Positions 8,831 to 18,145 of a stretch of 57,415 bases of DNA are shown here, piece by piece. The notes under the pieces were generated by a model. That model saw only the letters and a program-made list of their open reading frames with translations. It had not been told where the DNA came from and searched no databases. Both the position numbers and the translations under genes were made by a program. The first letter of the stretch is position 1. Every line of letters starts with the position of its first letter. This DNA is from a bacterium (lineage in GTDB: Bacteria > Desulfobacterota > JAPLJL01): the NCBI GenBank assembly GCA_028713675.1, contig JAQTNV010000020.1, positions 1 through 57,415 on the forward strand, read 5' to 3'.

Positions 8831-8859
8831 TTGACAGGAAAAAGAATTTTTAGTATTTG
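8831..8859 (+). promoter_or_regulatory. Candidate sigma70 promoter of the export operon
   Basis: A perfect TTGACA, a 17-nt spacer, then TATTTG. The start codon at 8896 follows, with a strong GGGGGAGG ribosome site 5 nt before it. Confidence 0.5.
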
Positions 8860-8895
8860 TCGTTCATTATCCAATAATTAAAGGGGGAGGTTAGT

Positions 8896-10149
8896 ATGAA
8901 ATATATCCTGGGAATGATTTTGGCGTTTTGCCTGGTTCTGCCTTCACCCGCATATTCTCAACAGGCGGGGCAGGGAAAAACCGATCAGCAGGCCAAAGCA
9001 AAATCCAGGCAGCCGGTCCCGGCAGCCGCCAAGCCCGTTCCGGCAACCAGCCAACCAACACCGGCGGCCGCCAAGCCCGCTCCGGAAAAAGTCAGCCAGC
9101 CGGCACCGGTCAAAAACGTTCCGCCGGCCGAGGCGAAAAAGGAACAGCCGGCGTTCTTCACCAAAATCAACGGTGACTGTCTGATCCGTCCCAAGGCCGG
9201 CCCGGAGGCGGGAAAATGGATCCGGGTCGCCAAGCCCGGCCAGAAAATTGAATCCGGGGACGACATCCTGGTTCGCTCCGGGGATGTCGAGATCGAGCTT
9301 TACTCCGAGACCACCGTAAAGCTCCAAGCCGAATGCATGGTCACCTATTTCCAGACCAGGGAAAACATCCGGCCCCTGGCTTTCATCCGCCCCGATTATC
9401 CCACGACCAAAATCAAGGTCACCAAGGGCACGATTTTCGCCAAGGTCAGCCCCTTTGAAATCTCCAAGCATTTTGTCGTGTTTGATACCCCCTCCGGTGT
9501 CGCCGGGGTCCGGGGAACCGCGTTCAGCCTCTCCGTGAGTCCCGAAGGGGTTGTCAGCATCACCACCGAAAATGGAACGGTTGCGTTCACCAACGGCCAG
9601 TTCGTCGTAGATCTCGGCGGCGGGGCCCAGGCCGTTCTGAAGCAAAACAGTGACGGCAGTTTCTCCATCCAATCCTCCACGGGGGCCAAGGCCTTCAGCG
9701 CCGATACTACCTTCACAATCGGGGCGGGAGGAAAGTTGAATCTCGATCTGGATAAGGAAGGTAACACCCAGGCCTCCGTACCCGCGGATTCCCAAGGGAC
9801 GGTTGGTGTCCAGGTCGGCAACATCCAGGCCAACCTGAACGCCGGGCAGGGTGTCAATCTGGGGTCGCAAGGGGGGGGAACGTCTATCCAGGCCACCGGG
9901 AACGGCACCATTCAGGCCACGGTGGGCGGCAATAATGTCTTGGCGATGGATTCCGGAGAAAAGGTCCTGGTCACGTCGGGTGACAAAGGAACCAACATCG
10001 TCGGACAGGGCGGAAGCCCCACCGTCACCGGGTCAGACGGTCAGGTGCACAACCTCGAAAACGGCGGGGAAATCACGGTCGAAAACAAAGTCAACAGTGA
10101 GGGCGAGAAATGCACTCCGTCGGTCAGCCCTTACAAAACCTGCCCATAA
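8896..10149 (+). CDS. Secreted FecR-domain protein
   Basis: 417 aa. The signal peptide (cleavage near residue 21, PAYSQQ) is followed by a Pro/Ala/Lys-rich spacer (about 25-90), then a FecR-like beta domain (about 95-230, with KIESGDDILVRSGDVEIEL and DTPSGVAGVRGTAFSLSV). The C-terminal half is Gly/Asn/Gln-rich repeat-like beta sequence. In polysaccharide and adhesin clusters, stand-alone FecR domains occur as periplasmic or surface proteins, unlike the sigma regulator FecR. It is the first gene of the operon, directly after two promoter-like boxes, and has the strongest ribosome site of the region. Its exact role in export is inferred from context only. Confidence 0.82.
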   Translation: MKYILGMILAFCLVLPSPAYSQQAGQGKTDQQAKAKSRQPVPAAAKPVPATSQPTPAAAKPAPEKVSQPAPVKNVPPAEAKKEQPAFFTKINGDCLIRPKAGPEAGKWIRVAKPGQKIESGDDILVRSGDVEIELYSETTVKLQAECMVTYFQTRENIRPLAFIRPDYPTTKIKVTKGTIFAKVSPFEISKHFVVFDTPSGVAGVRGTAFSLSVSPEGVVSITTENGTVAFTNGQFVVDLGGGAQAVLKQNSDGSFSIQSSTGAKAFSADTTFTIGAGGKLNLDLDKEGNTQASVPADSQGTVGVQVGNIQANLNAGQGVNLGSQGGGTSIQATGNGTIQATVGGNNVLAMDSGEKVLVTSGDKGTNIVGQGGSPTVTGSDGQVHNLENGGEITVENKVNSEGEKCTPSVSPYKTCP

Positions 10150-10154
10150 GCGCC

Positions 10155-11351
10155 ATGAAAAAATCCAAGTTAATATTTCTCATTTTGTTTTTCATGATCT
10201 TTGTCGGCGCCGGCGCGGCCCGGGCCCAGGGAAATATCCACCTGGGGAAGCTGGAGATCCATCCCGGCGTGAACCTGGGTTACACCTACAGCGACAATAT
10301 CAATCAGGAATCCGACGCAGCCAAGGCAGACCCGGCCATCGATAAAAATCCGAAAGAAAGCATTATCGAGGTCACCCCGGGCGTGGAATTGCGTTTCCCC
10401 ACCACAAACCACATGTTCCGCCTCGGCTACAACCTCTCGATTTTCGATTTTCTCAACCGGGGTGAGACCGACTTCAAGAATTCCGCGATGGGGTCCCTGG
10501 AGTTCAACTTCCCCGTCGGTCTGATCCTGCGCCTGAGCGATAATTTCGCCCAGAGGGTTTTTCCTGCCGCTCAGCCCGAGCTACAGGAACAATCCGGGAT
10601 CGTTAAGCACTGGGAAAACAACGCGTTCGCGGAAATCGGGTACACCCTGACCCAGAGATGGTCGGTTTCCGGCCGGTACAAAAACCAGATGCTCCGCTTC
10701 GAGAACCTGTCTTCCTACGATCGCGACGTTAATTCCGGGGGGGTGGCGCTCTTCATGCGGATGATGGCCAAGGTTTCCCTGTTCGGCGAAGCCTGGGTCG
10801 GCAAAGTCGGGTACAAGGAATCCGCCAGCAACGGGCAGGATGCCACCTTTGTCCAGGGTTTCCTGGGACTGGGCGGCCGGATTTCCCCCAAGACCAATTT
10901 CACGCTCCGGGCCGGGTTTGAGCACCGGGGTTATAAAGATTCCGCCTACCCCACCACCAATCAGCCGGTCGCTTCACTGGTGCTGGAGGAAAAACCCAAC
11001 ACCCATTTTTCCTGCTCGGTCTACGGCTCCCGGTCGGTCAATGAAACGGTTTATGAAAATAATTCTTCATATATCTCAACCGGGGGAGGGGCAAACGTAA
11101 CCTTCCTCACGCTCAGGATGCTGGCCGTCGGGGCTGATGTCAGCTATTTCCTCCTGCAGTACGAAAAAGCGAATCTCCAGGGCGACAAACGGACGGACAA
11201 GATCCTGGAAATCAGCCCGAACTTTAAAGTGGACATTACCCGCTGGCTCCGGGCCCAGGTCGGCTACACCCTGAGCAACCGGTCTTCCAATGTGACGGAC
11301 TACGAATATAAGGAAAACAGGATTCGGGCTTCCCTGAACGCGGTATTATAA
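10155..11351 (+). CDS. Outer-membrane beta-barrel protein of the polysaccharide locus
   Basis: 398 aa from ATG 10155, the first codon that gives a proper signal peptide (MKKSKLIFLILFFMIFVGAG, cut after ARA). The mature part is built of alternating amphipathic strands with many aromatic belt residues, and resembles the putative beta-barrel porin-2 proteins found in exopolysaccharide loci. It ends in ...LNAVL rather than the classical terminal Phe. It probably forms or supports the outer-membrane exit for the polymer, since the Wza-like protein encoded further on is too short to span the outer membrane alone. Only 5 nt separate it from the FecR gene, with no clear ribosome site, so coupled translation is likely. 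Confidence 0.78.
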   Translation: MKKSKLIFLILFFMIFVGAGAARAQGNIHLGKLEIHPGVNLGYTYSDNINQESDAAKADPAIDKNPKESIIEVTPGVELRFPTTNHMFRLGYNLSIFDFLNRGETDFKNSAMGSLEFNFPVGLILRLSDNFAQRVFPAAQPELQEQSGIVKHWENNAFAEIGYTLTQRWSVSGRYKNQMLRFENLSSYDRDVNSGGVALFMRMMAKVSLFGEAWVGKVGYKESASNGQDATFVQGFLGLGGRISPKTNFTLRAGFEHRGYKDSAYPTTNQPVASLVLEEKPNTHFSCSVYGSRSVNETVYENNSSYISTGGGANVTFLTLRMLAVGADVSYFLLQYEKANLQGDKRTDKILEISPNFKVDITRWLRAQVGYTLSNRSSNVTDYEYKENRIRASLNAVL

Positions 11352-11363
11352 AGGAGACGGAAA

Positions 11364-11939
11364 ATGCGGAAGAAAAACGGAAAGCTTTCGATTTTAACCC
11401 TGGCGGTCTTTTTCCTCGGCTGCGGTTATTCACTGCGTCAGACCCTGCCCCCTACCGAAGTCGACCTGGCCCAGATCAAGACCGTGGCGGTTGCCCCCTT
11501 CACCAACCTGACCTCGACCAAGGACGCCCAGAAGGTGATCGTCGAGCTTCTCGTGCAGTCCCTGTTCGGCGGGGGCAAGTACTCGGTGGTGGCCAACGAC
11601 TCGGTGCTGAAGGCGGTTCCCAAGGCGGCTCCGAACGGAATCATCGACCGCACCCAGGCCCAAAAACTCGGCCAGTCCCTGAAGGCCGACGCGGTCATCA
11701 TCGGAACCGTTTCGGAATATTGGTACCAGGAGGAACAGAAATATTACCCCGACCGTGAACCGGCGGTGGGCATCACCGCCCGGCTGGTCGATGTGAGAAG
11801 CGGAGCGGTGATCGGAGCCGTCTCGGTCAGCAAAACCGGGGGCGGAGCCTTCCAGTATCTTTTGTCCGACAACGCCGGCCAGCTCCATCAGGTGGCCCAA
11901 AAGGCCTCCGAGGAAGTAATCAACGCGCTTTTGCCCTAA
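11364..11939 (+). CDS. CsgG/GNA1162-like lipoprotein
   Basis: 191 aa. Lipobox FFLGCGYS gives a lipid-anchored protein. The body matches the CsgG/TolB-like/GNA1162 fold: IKTVAVAPFTNLTSTKDAQKVIVELLVQSLF, ADAVIIGTVSEYWY and VGITARLVDVRSGAVIG. Such lipoproteins assemble secretion or envelope complexes in the outer membrane. A strong AAGGAG ribosome site precedes the ATG. It is followed 25 nt later by a second, related lipoprotein gene, so this operon carries a tandem pair that has diverged strongly. Function in export is inferred from position. Confidence 0.8.
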   Translation: MRKKNGKLSILTLAVFFLGCGYSLRQTLPPTEVDLAQIKTVAVAPFTNLTSTKDAQKVIVELLVQSLFGGGKYSVVANDSVLKAVPKAAPNGIIDRTQAQKLGQSLKADAVIIGTVSEYWYQEEQKYYPDREPAVGITARLVDVRSGAVIGAVSVSKTGGGAFQYLLSDNAGQLHQVAQKASEEVINALLP

Positions 11940-11964
11940 CCCCAACGGTTAAGGAGGGAGAATA

Positions 11965-13083
11965 ATGCAAACTCTGAAGGTTGATATGATCCTTAAAATT
12001 TCGGCAGGCCTTCTGGCCCTGGCCCTGGCCGCCTGCGCCGGGGTGCAGAAATCCGTGCTCGTCCCCCCCGATCCCAAGCTGGACGGCGTTTCCTGCGTGG
12101 TCGTGCTCCCCTTCGAAAACCTGAGCAGCCGGGCCGAAGCCGGAAAAGTCATCAGCGACATTCTCGCCACCGAGCTTTATTCCTCCCGGCGCTTTGGCAT
12201 CATGGAATGGGAAGAGGCCCAGACTTTGCTCCAGGCCTCCGGCCTTTCGATCCCGGAGTCCCCGGACGCCGAGACGGCCAAGAGCCTGGCCCAGAAGCTG
12301 GGGGTCCAGGCCGCGCTGATCGGGACCATCTCCGATTATTCCTACGGTTCCACCCTCCTGGAAATCCGGGCCGGATTGCCTTCGGTGGCCTTTACCGCCC
12401 GCCTGATTGACGCCAAGACCGGCAATCCTCTCTGGGCTTCGGCTTTAAGCGTCGGCTCCGCCGAGATGATGGAACCCCGGCGGGAATCTGTGAATTACCT
12501 GGCGATGAAAGCCGCCCGGGACATGGTGGACTCACTGTCCTCGGGAAGCTATCAGCCGGCCGACCCTAAAAATATCTGCTGGTTGAAAGGCGCACCCGGA
12601 GCCAGGCCCGTCCCGGCTGCTCCAATGGCCGCCCCTGCGCCTGCGGCCGCCCCCGCGGCTGTCCCCGCTCCGGCGGTTGTCCCCGCCCCGGCACCGGCAC
12701 CGGCGGCCGCTCCGGCGGCTGCCCCCGCCTTGGCCCCGGCACCGGCGGCCGCTCCGGCGGCTCCGGTAGCTGCTCCGGCGGCCCCGGCCAAACCCAAAGG
12801 CAAGGTCAAGATTGCGGTCTTTAACGCCAGCGGCGTGGCCGGCCTGGAGGAAAATGTCGGTCTGGTCCTGCTGATGAAAAACTGGGATGTGGCCACTCTG
12901 GCCAAGTACCCTTATGAAAAAACCTTCGATTCCACTATAATTTACTATCGGCCGGGTTACGAAGTGGAAGTCAAGGAAATCGAGGGCGCGATCCCGGGCC
13001 CGCAGAAAACGGTCCCCACCGACAAGATGGCCGAAGATATTAACATCACGGTTCTGGTGGGTAAGGATCAGATCGGACGCTAG
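11965..13083 (+). CDS. CsgG-like lipoprotein fused to a LytR C-terminal (LytR_C) domain
   Basis: 372 aa. Lipobox LALAACAG. Residues about 45-205 are a CsgG/GNA1162-like domain (VVVLPFENLSSRAEAGKVI, ALIGTISDYSYG, FTARLIDAKTGNPLW). Residues about 210-280 are an Ala/Pro low-complexity linker. Residues about 283-372 match a LytR_C domain (KIAVFNASGVAGLEENVGLVL, TIIYYRPGYEVEVKEI, INITVLVGKD). LytR_C domains occur in cell-envelope proteins that act around peptidoglycan, so the linker may reach from the outer membrane to the wall. I do not recall this two-domain order as a common architecture. An AGGAGG ribosome site is present. Confidence 0.8.
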   Translation: MQTLKVDMILKISAGLLALALAACAGVQKSVLVPPDPKLDGVSCVVVLPFENLSSRAEAGKVISDILATELYSSRRFGIMEWEEAQTLLQASGLSIPESPDAETAKSLAQKLGVQAALIGTISDYSYGSTLLEIRAGLPSVAFTARLIDAKTGNPLWASALSVGSAEMMEPRRESVNYLAMKAARDMVDSLSSGSYQPADPKNICWLKGAPGARPVPAAPMAAPAPAAAPAAVPAPAVVPAPAPAPAAAPAAAPALAPAPAAAPAAPVAAPAAPAKPKGKVKIAVFNASGVAGLEENVGLVLLMKNWDVATLAKYPYEKTFDSTIIYYRPGYEVEVKEIEGAIPGPQKTVPTDKMAEDINITVLVGKDQIGR

Positions 13084-13134
13084 GGAAGTTTTTTCGGGAA
13101 GGTTACCGCCCGCCCCGCTTCCGCTTCTCCCCCG

Positions 13135-13728
13135 ATGCCTAATCGGATCATGAGACGATTACTTTCGCTTGCCCTTATTATCCTCGCGCTGGGGCTCTGG
13201 GCGCTGCCGGCCCGGGCCGAGGAATATACCATCCATGAGCGGGAGCTGATTCAAATCACGGTTTACGAGCACGCCGATATTTCCGGGGATTACCGCGTCA
13301 GCGGTGACGGAACCATCTTTTTTCCGCTCCTGGGGATCCTGAAAGTCGCCGGCCTGGCCGAGAAGGATCTCCAGGAAAAACTCACCTCGCAGCTGGCCGA
13401 CGGGTTCCTGGTCAACCCGCAGATCACCGTCCGGATCCTCGAGTACCGCGACTACGTTTACATCACCGGGGAGGTGAAAAAACCCGGAGCCTACAGCTAC
13501 GAGGAAAATATGACCGTGATCAAGGCGGTCACCCTGGCCGGGGGATTCACCGACCTGGCCGCCCCCGGACGGATCAAGATCCTGCGAAAAAATCCCCCCC
13601 GGGCCGGCGCCAAACCGGAAGTCAAAAATCCCAATGACGGCCCGGTCAAGGAAAAGGAATTCAAGGCCAAGATCGAAGACCTGGTTCTGCCCAACGATAT
13701 CATCATCGTCCCCGAGCGGATCTTTTAA
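13135..13728 (+). CDS. Wza-type polysaccharide export protein (short form)
   Basis: 197 aa. A signal peptide (cut after ARA, near residue 28) precedes a Poly_export domain (YTIHERELIQITVYEHADISGDYRVSGDG, with FPLLGILKVAGL) and an SLBB domain (YVYITGEVKKPGAYSYEENMTVIKAVTLAGG). It lacks the C-terminal amphipathic helix with which E. coli Wza crosses the outer membrane, so a separate pore is needed; the barrel encoded at 10155 is the obvious candidate. The start could be ATG 13135 or the in-frame ATG 13150; neither has a clear Shine-Dalgarno sequence. It lies 16 nt upstream of the kinase gene, its usual partner. Confidence 0.9.
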   Translation: MPNRIMRRLLSLALIILALGLWALPARAEEYTIHERELIQITVYEHADISGDYRVSGDGTIFFPLLGILKVAGLAEKDLQEKLTSQLADGFLVNPQITVRILEYRDYVYITGEVKKPGAYSYEENMTVIKAVTLAGGFTDLAAPGRIKILRKNPPRAGAKPEVKNPNDGPVKEKEFKAKIEDLVLPNDIIIVPERIF

Positions 13729-13744
13729 GGAACGGGAAGAGTAA

Positions 13745-15892
13745 ATGGAAGAAAAAGAATTTCATCTTCTGGATTACTGGCGGATTATCCTCAAACACCG
13801 CTGGACAATCGCCGCCTTCTTCACCGTGATCGTGGTGGTGGTCACCGTGGGGTCCTTCCTCACCGAGCCGGTTTACCGGGCCACCGCCCAAATCCTGATT
13901 GAGCGGGAAAGTCCCAAGGTTCTCGGCCTCCCCGAGGTGATGAACCTGAATACCGCCGATAAAGATTACTACCAGACCCAGTACGAAATGCTGAAAAGCC
14001 GATCCCTGGCCGAGCGGACCGTAACCGCGCTCGACCTGATCCACCATCCCGAGTTCGCCCGCAAGGAGAAAAAAACTTCAGAGGATGCCCCCGCGAACAA
14101 AACGCCCGCCGATTCCCTCACCGCCCCTACCTGGCTGCTCAACGCGTTTTTGAACCGGGTCATCATTGAGCCGGTGAAAAACTCCCGGCTGGTCAACGTG
14201 GGCTTCGAAGCCAAGGACCCCGCGTTGGCCGCGCGCTCGGCCAATACCCTGGCTGAGCAATATATCCGTCAGAACCTGGATCTCCACAGCCGGCTTTCCC
14301 AGCAGGCCTCGGAATGGCTCTGGCAGGAAATCCGCGACCAGCGCAAGAAGCTGGAGGAATCCGAGTCCGCCCTGCAGAATTACAAGGTCACCCAGGGGAT
14401 CATCGCCATCGAGGAGAAGGAAACCATCACCCCCCAGAAGCTCGCGGAACTGAATACCGAGCTGATTTCCGTCCAGAACCAGCGGGTGGAACTCGAAACC
14501 AAGTGTCACCAGATTGACGCCCTGATCGCGCGGAATGGATCACCCGAATCCATCCCCGAGGTGATCAACAACTCCTTCATCCAGAACCTGAAGGCCCAGG
14601 AATCCAAGCTGATCCAGGATCGGGCCGAGCTTTCCTCCAAGTTCGGACCCAAGCATCCCCAGATGATCCGGCTCACCTCGGAGCTGGAAACAATCCAGGG
14701 CCAGATCAAGAGCGAAGAGGATAAAATCATTACCTCGATCCGGGGCCAGTTCCAGGTGGCGCAGGCGCGGGAGAAAAATTTAAAAGGCGCTTTCGAGGCC
14801 CAGAAAAACGAGGCCCTGGATTTAAGCCGGAAATCGGTCCAGTACAATATCCTGAAGCGGGAGGTCGACACCAACAGCCAGATGTATGACCGCCTGATGC
14901 AGAGACTCCGGGAGACCTCCATCTCCGAACAGATCGAAACCACCAACATCCGGATCGTGGACCGGGCCGAGGAGCCCAAAAAGCCGATCCGGCCCAAGAA
15001 GCAGACCAACATCCTCCTCGCCGCCCTGATCGGGCTTTCCCTGGGCATCGGCCTCGCCTTCTTTTTCGAATACCTGGATACCTCGATCAAATCCCCGGAC
15101 GAGATCGAGAAGGAACTGAACCTGCCTTTTCTGGGCACGGTGCCGGCGATCAAGCTCCCCGGGCTGGGGAAAAAATCCACCGTGGACGAACTCGTGGTTT
15201 TATCCCACCCCCACTCCAACGCCGCCGAGGCTTTCCGGCTGATCCGGACCGGGATTTTCCTTTCCACCGCCGAGCGTCCCCCCAAGACCATCCTGATCAC
15301 CAGCTCCGCCCCCTTCGAGGGAAAAACCCTGAACGCGGTCAACCTGGCCCTGACCATGGCCCAGACCGAGAGCCGGACCCTGATCATCGACGGGGATATG
15401 CGCAAGCCCCGGGTCAATAAAATCTTCGGGATCCCGGTCAGCCCCGGTCTGACCGACCTGCTCACCTCCAATCTCGATCCGGCCCAGGTGGTGCAGGCCA
15501 CCAGCGACCCCCACCTCGACGTGATCACCGCCGGGAAAACCCCGCCCAACCCCGCCGAGCTCCTGGGCTCGGAAAGGATGCGCAGGATCCTGGCGGTCGT
15601 CTCCGAGCGCTATGACCGGGTGATCATCGATTCCCCGCCCCTGATCGCGATCACCGACGGGGTCATCCTCTCCTCCATCACCGAAGGGGTGATCCTGGTC
15701 GTGCATGCGGGGAGGACCGGCAAGGAACTCGTTTACCGCTCGGTCAAATCCCTCCAGGACGCGGGAGCCAAGATCCTGGGCATCGTCCTGAACAACCTGG
15801 AATTCAAGGATTATCCTTACAGCTATTATTATCCCTACCGTTATTACCACCGCTATTACCAGACGGAAAACCCGGAAGTATCCGCGCACTGA
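13745..15892 (+). CDS. Wzc-like polysaccharide co-polymerase and tyrosine autokinase
   Basis: 715 aa. The Wzz domain has a first membrane helix (about 20-40), a long periplasmic coiled coil (about 185-390) and a second helix (about 424-446). It is fused to a cytoplasmic BY-kinase with Walker A at 519-528 (SSAPFEGKT, Lys527), Walker A-prime TLIIDGDMRKP and Walker B VIIDSPP. The C-terminus is a tyrosine cluster (11 Tyr in the last 27 residues or so), the autophosphorylation tail. The fused form is the arrangement seen in proteobacterial Wzc. It controls polymer length and export together with the Wza-like and Wzy-like proteins on either side. GGAAGAG gives a good ribosome site. Confidence 0.95.
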   Translation: MEEKEFHLLDYWRIILKHRWTIAAFFTVIVVVVTVGSFLTEPVYRATAQILIERESPKVLGLPEVMNLNTADKDYYQTQYEMLKSRSLAERTVTALDLIHHPEFARKEKKTSEDAPANKTPADSLTAPTWLLNAFLNRVIIEPVKNSRLVNVGFEAKDPALAARSANTLAEQYIRQNLDLHSRLSQQASEWLWQEIRDQRKKLEESESALQNYKVTQGIIAIEEKETITPQKLAELNTELISVQNQRVELETKCHQIDALIARNGSPESIPEVINNSFIQNLKAQESKLIQDRAELSSKFGPKHPQMIRLTSELETIQGQIKSEEDKIITSIRGQFQVAQAREKNLKGAFEAQKNEALDLSRKSVQYNILKREVDTNSQMYDRLMQRLRETSISEQIETTNIRIVDRAEEPKKPIRPKKQTNILLAALIGLSLGIGLAFFFEYLDTSIKSPDEIEKELNLPFLGTVPAIKLPGLGKKSTVDELVVLSHPHSNAAEAFRLIRTGIFLSTAERPPKTILITSSAPFEGKTLNAVNLALTMAQTESRTLIIDGDMRKPRVNKIFGIPVSPGLTDLLTSNLDPAQVVQATSDPHLDVITAGKTPPNPAELLGSERMRRILAVVSERYDRVIIDSPPLIAITDGVILSSITEGVILVVHAGRTGKELVYRSVKSLQDAGAKILGIVLNNLEFKDYPYSYYYPYRYYHRYYQTENPEVSAH

Positions 15893-18078
15893 TGGAGCGG
15901 GCTCCCTTTTCGGATTCTTTTACCCGGATTTCGCTTTACACCCTGCTCGGCCTCGCCCCTCTGCCCCTGGGCCTGGTTCAGCCCTGGGCCCTGGGACTGT
16001 TTGAGTTCCTGGTCAGCCTGGTTTTTCTTTTCTGGCTGATCTCCTCCCGGGCGGCCGGGCCGATCCGGCTCAAATCCAACCCGTTATTCCTGCCGATTTT
16101 CTTTCTCCTGGTTTATTGCCTGTTCCGGATGATCCCGCCCTTTCCGGACTTTGCCATCCCGCGGCTCCTGGCCTGGGCCAGCCTGATTCCCGCGGAAACC
16201 CTGAACCAGTTTCAACTCCTCCTCACCGCTTTCGTGATTTTCTTTCTTTTTTCCCAGCTTTCCCGTTCCCGGGACTTGCGCAATTTTTCCCTGGTTTTTC
16301 TGATCGCCATCACCTGTTACTCCTTCTTCGGACTCATCCAGTACAACCTGAAGGAATACCTGCTCTTCGGCTACCAGCTCCCCCGGCGGCCGGTCGGGAA
16401 CCTGAGCGGCCCCTACATCAATCCCGATCACTTCGCGGCCCTGCTCGAGCTGGCCATCCCGGTTTCCCTGGCCCTTCTGCTCTCGATGGTGATCAGCCGG
16501 CGGGAGCCCCGGCCCGGCGACACGCTTCTATACCGGATCCGCCGGCGACTGAACGAGGAAGGCTACGAGAAATCGGTTTCCCAGTTTTTTCTCCTCGCTT
16601 TCATTCTGATCGCGCTCCTGACCACCCTGATTTTCACCGCCTCCCGGGCCGGGATCACCGCCGCCCTGATCGGGCTGGTTTTCTACCTGAACCGGATCCG
16701 GGCCCGGCGGAGACGCCGGAAAATCTCCCGGATCCTCATCCCGGTGGTTTTATTCACCCTCTTCGTCGGGCTCTGGATCGGGCTCGAGCCGGTCTTCGAG
16801 AAGTTCTCCTCCACGGAATATCAGCTGGCTTCCTTCAACGGCCGCATCCCGTTCTGGAAAGCGGGCCTGCAGATCGCGTCCGATTACCCCCTCTTCGGCA
16901 CCGGGCCGGGCACCACTCCCTGGGTCTATCCCCATTACCGGATCCCCGAGAGCCCCGACAACGTCCAGGTGGACCATCTTCATAACGAATACCTGGAATT
17001 CCTGTCCGAAAACGGCGTGGTGGGACTGGGATTGCTGCTCTGGATCCTGGTCACCTATTTTCTGACCTGGAGGGGAAACCCGCCCCCCTCGGCGAGCTAC
17101 CGGCGGCGATCCCATCTGGATTTCCTGATTCCCGCTTTTCAGGCCGGGATCCTCTCCCTGCTCATCCATGCCGGGATGGACTTCTTTTTCCGGATCCCCG
17201 CCAACCTCTTCATCTGCGCCGCTTTCCTGGCCCTTTCCTCTTCCCCCCCGGAAAAGCCGGCTTCGCCGACGGCCGCTCCCGCCACCTCCCCGCCCCCGGC
17301 CGGGAGAAAACTCGCGGCTGTCCCGCTCTTCCTGGTCGCCGGGATCCTGCTTGTCGGGTCCCTCCGTCTGGGTCTGGGCGGTTTCTTTCACCTGTCCATC
17401 GATCAGAAAACCTTCGCCTTCCTGTCTTCCCAAAAGACCCAGCCCCCGGCCCAGGTCGATCTCCCCCAGGTCACCCGCCAGCTGATCAGCCAGGTAAAAT
17501 TTGACCCGCTCAATTCCGATTATCGTTTCGAGCTGGGTTACGTTTATTACCGGATGGCGATGATGTACTACGGGCGCCACACCGGCTGGAACTCCAACTG
17601 GGAAAACTGGGAAAGCTTCCAGCGGGAAGCTATCCGGGAGTTTCAAGCCTCGCTCCGTTTGAATCCGTTGCACCAGGAAAGCCGCCTCGCCCTGGCGACC
17701 CTGCTTTTCCAGTCTTCCGCCCCGGCCGCCCCCGAGCGCGGCGAGGCCCTCCGGCTTTTCTCCGAAAACCGCCGCTTTGATCCCCAGAATGGAGACTCCA
17801 GCCTGGCGGTCGGCAGGCTATACCTTTATTCCTGGAACGATCTAACCCCGGAGGAGAAAACCCTCGCCCTCGATTCCCTGCGGTCCGCGTTCCTCAAAAT
17901 CCCCCGGGTCTTTCCCGGCCTCCTGGGCCAGGCCCGGGTGATTATCGGCGATTACGAGACGCTCAGCCTGATCATTCCCGACACCGCCTGGTACCACGCG
18001 GAGGCGGCCAAGGTTTTCCGCGCTTCGGGCCAGGACGACCTGGCCGAGCGGGAGGCGGAACTGGCGAAAAAGGATTAA
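15892..18078 (+). CDS. O-antigen ligase/Wzy-type polymerase with C-terminal TPR region
   Basis: 728 aa. Roughly the first 500 residues hold a dozen membrane helices with the Wzy_C periplasmic loop GTGPGTTPWVYPHYRIPES and VDHLHNEYLEFLSENGVVGLGL (the conserved His-x-x-Asn/Glu block). Residues about 530-728 are soluble and TPR-like. The family joins or ligates lipid-linked polysaccharide repeats at the periplasmic face. The start codon overlaps the kinase stop codon (TGATG), which argues for translational coupling and a shared job. It ends the export operon; glycosyltransferases for the repeat unit are not in this operon, apart from the two on the opposite strand at 3.5-5.5 kb. Confidence 0.9.
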   Translation: MERAPFSDSFTRISLYTLLGLAPLPLGLVQPWALGLFEFLVSLVFLFWLISSRAAGPIRLKSNPLFLPIFFLLVYCLFRMIPPFPDFAIPRLLAWASLIPAETLNQFQLLLTAFVIFFLFSQLSRSRDLRNFSLVFLIAITCYSFFGLIQYNLKEYLLFGYQLPRRPVGNLSGPYINPDHFAALLELAIPVSLALLLSMVISRREPRPGDTLLYRIRRRLNEEGYEKSVSQFFLLAFILIALLTTLIFTASRAGITAALIGLVFYLNRIRARRRRRKISRILIPVVLFTLFVGLWIGLEPVFEKFSSTEYQLASFNGRIPFWKAGLQIASDYPLFGTGPGTTPWVYPHYRIPESPDNVQVDHLHNEYLEFLSENGVVGLGLLLWILVTYFLTWRGNPPPSASYRRRSHLDFLIPAFQAGILSLLIHAGMDFFFRIPANLFICAAFLALSSSPPEKPASPTAAPATSPPPAGRKLAAVPLFLVAGILLVGSLRLGLGGFFHLSIDQKTFAFLSSQKTQPPAQVDLPQVTRQLISQVKFDPLNSDYRFELGYVYYRMAMMYYGRHTGWNSNWENWESFQREAIREFQASLRLNPLHQESRLALATLLFQSSAPAAPERGEALRLFSENRRFDPQNGDSSLAVGRLYLYSWNDLTPEEKTLALDSLRSAFLKIPRVFPGLLGQARVIIGDYETLSLIIPDTAWYHAEAAKVFRASGQDDLAEREAELAKKD

Positions 18079-18109
18079 AATTCAGCTCATGAGGGTTTCA
18101 TATTTGTAA

Positions 18110-18144
18110 ACTTTTTACTTTTCACCTTTTACATTTCACTTATT
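18110..18144. repeat. Heptad tandem array, unit ACTTTTC (5 units)
   Basis: Five in-phase units starting with AC (ACTTTTT, ACTTTTC, ACCTTTT, ACATTTC, ACTTATT) fill the gap between the polymerase and PHP genes and end 1 nt before the PHP start codon. Confidence 0.65.
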
Positions 18145-18145
18145 G

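Noticed and set aside
12552..12905. Ala-rich minus-strand ORF of 117 aa
   Set aside because: It is the antisense frame of the Ala/Pro linker in the CsgG-LytR_C gene.
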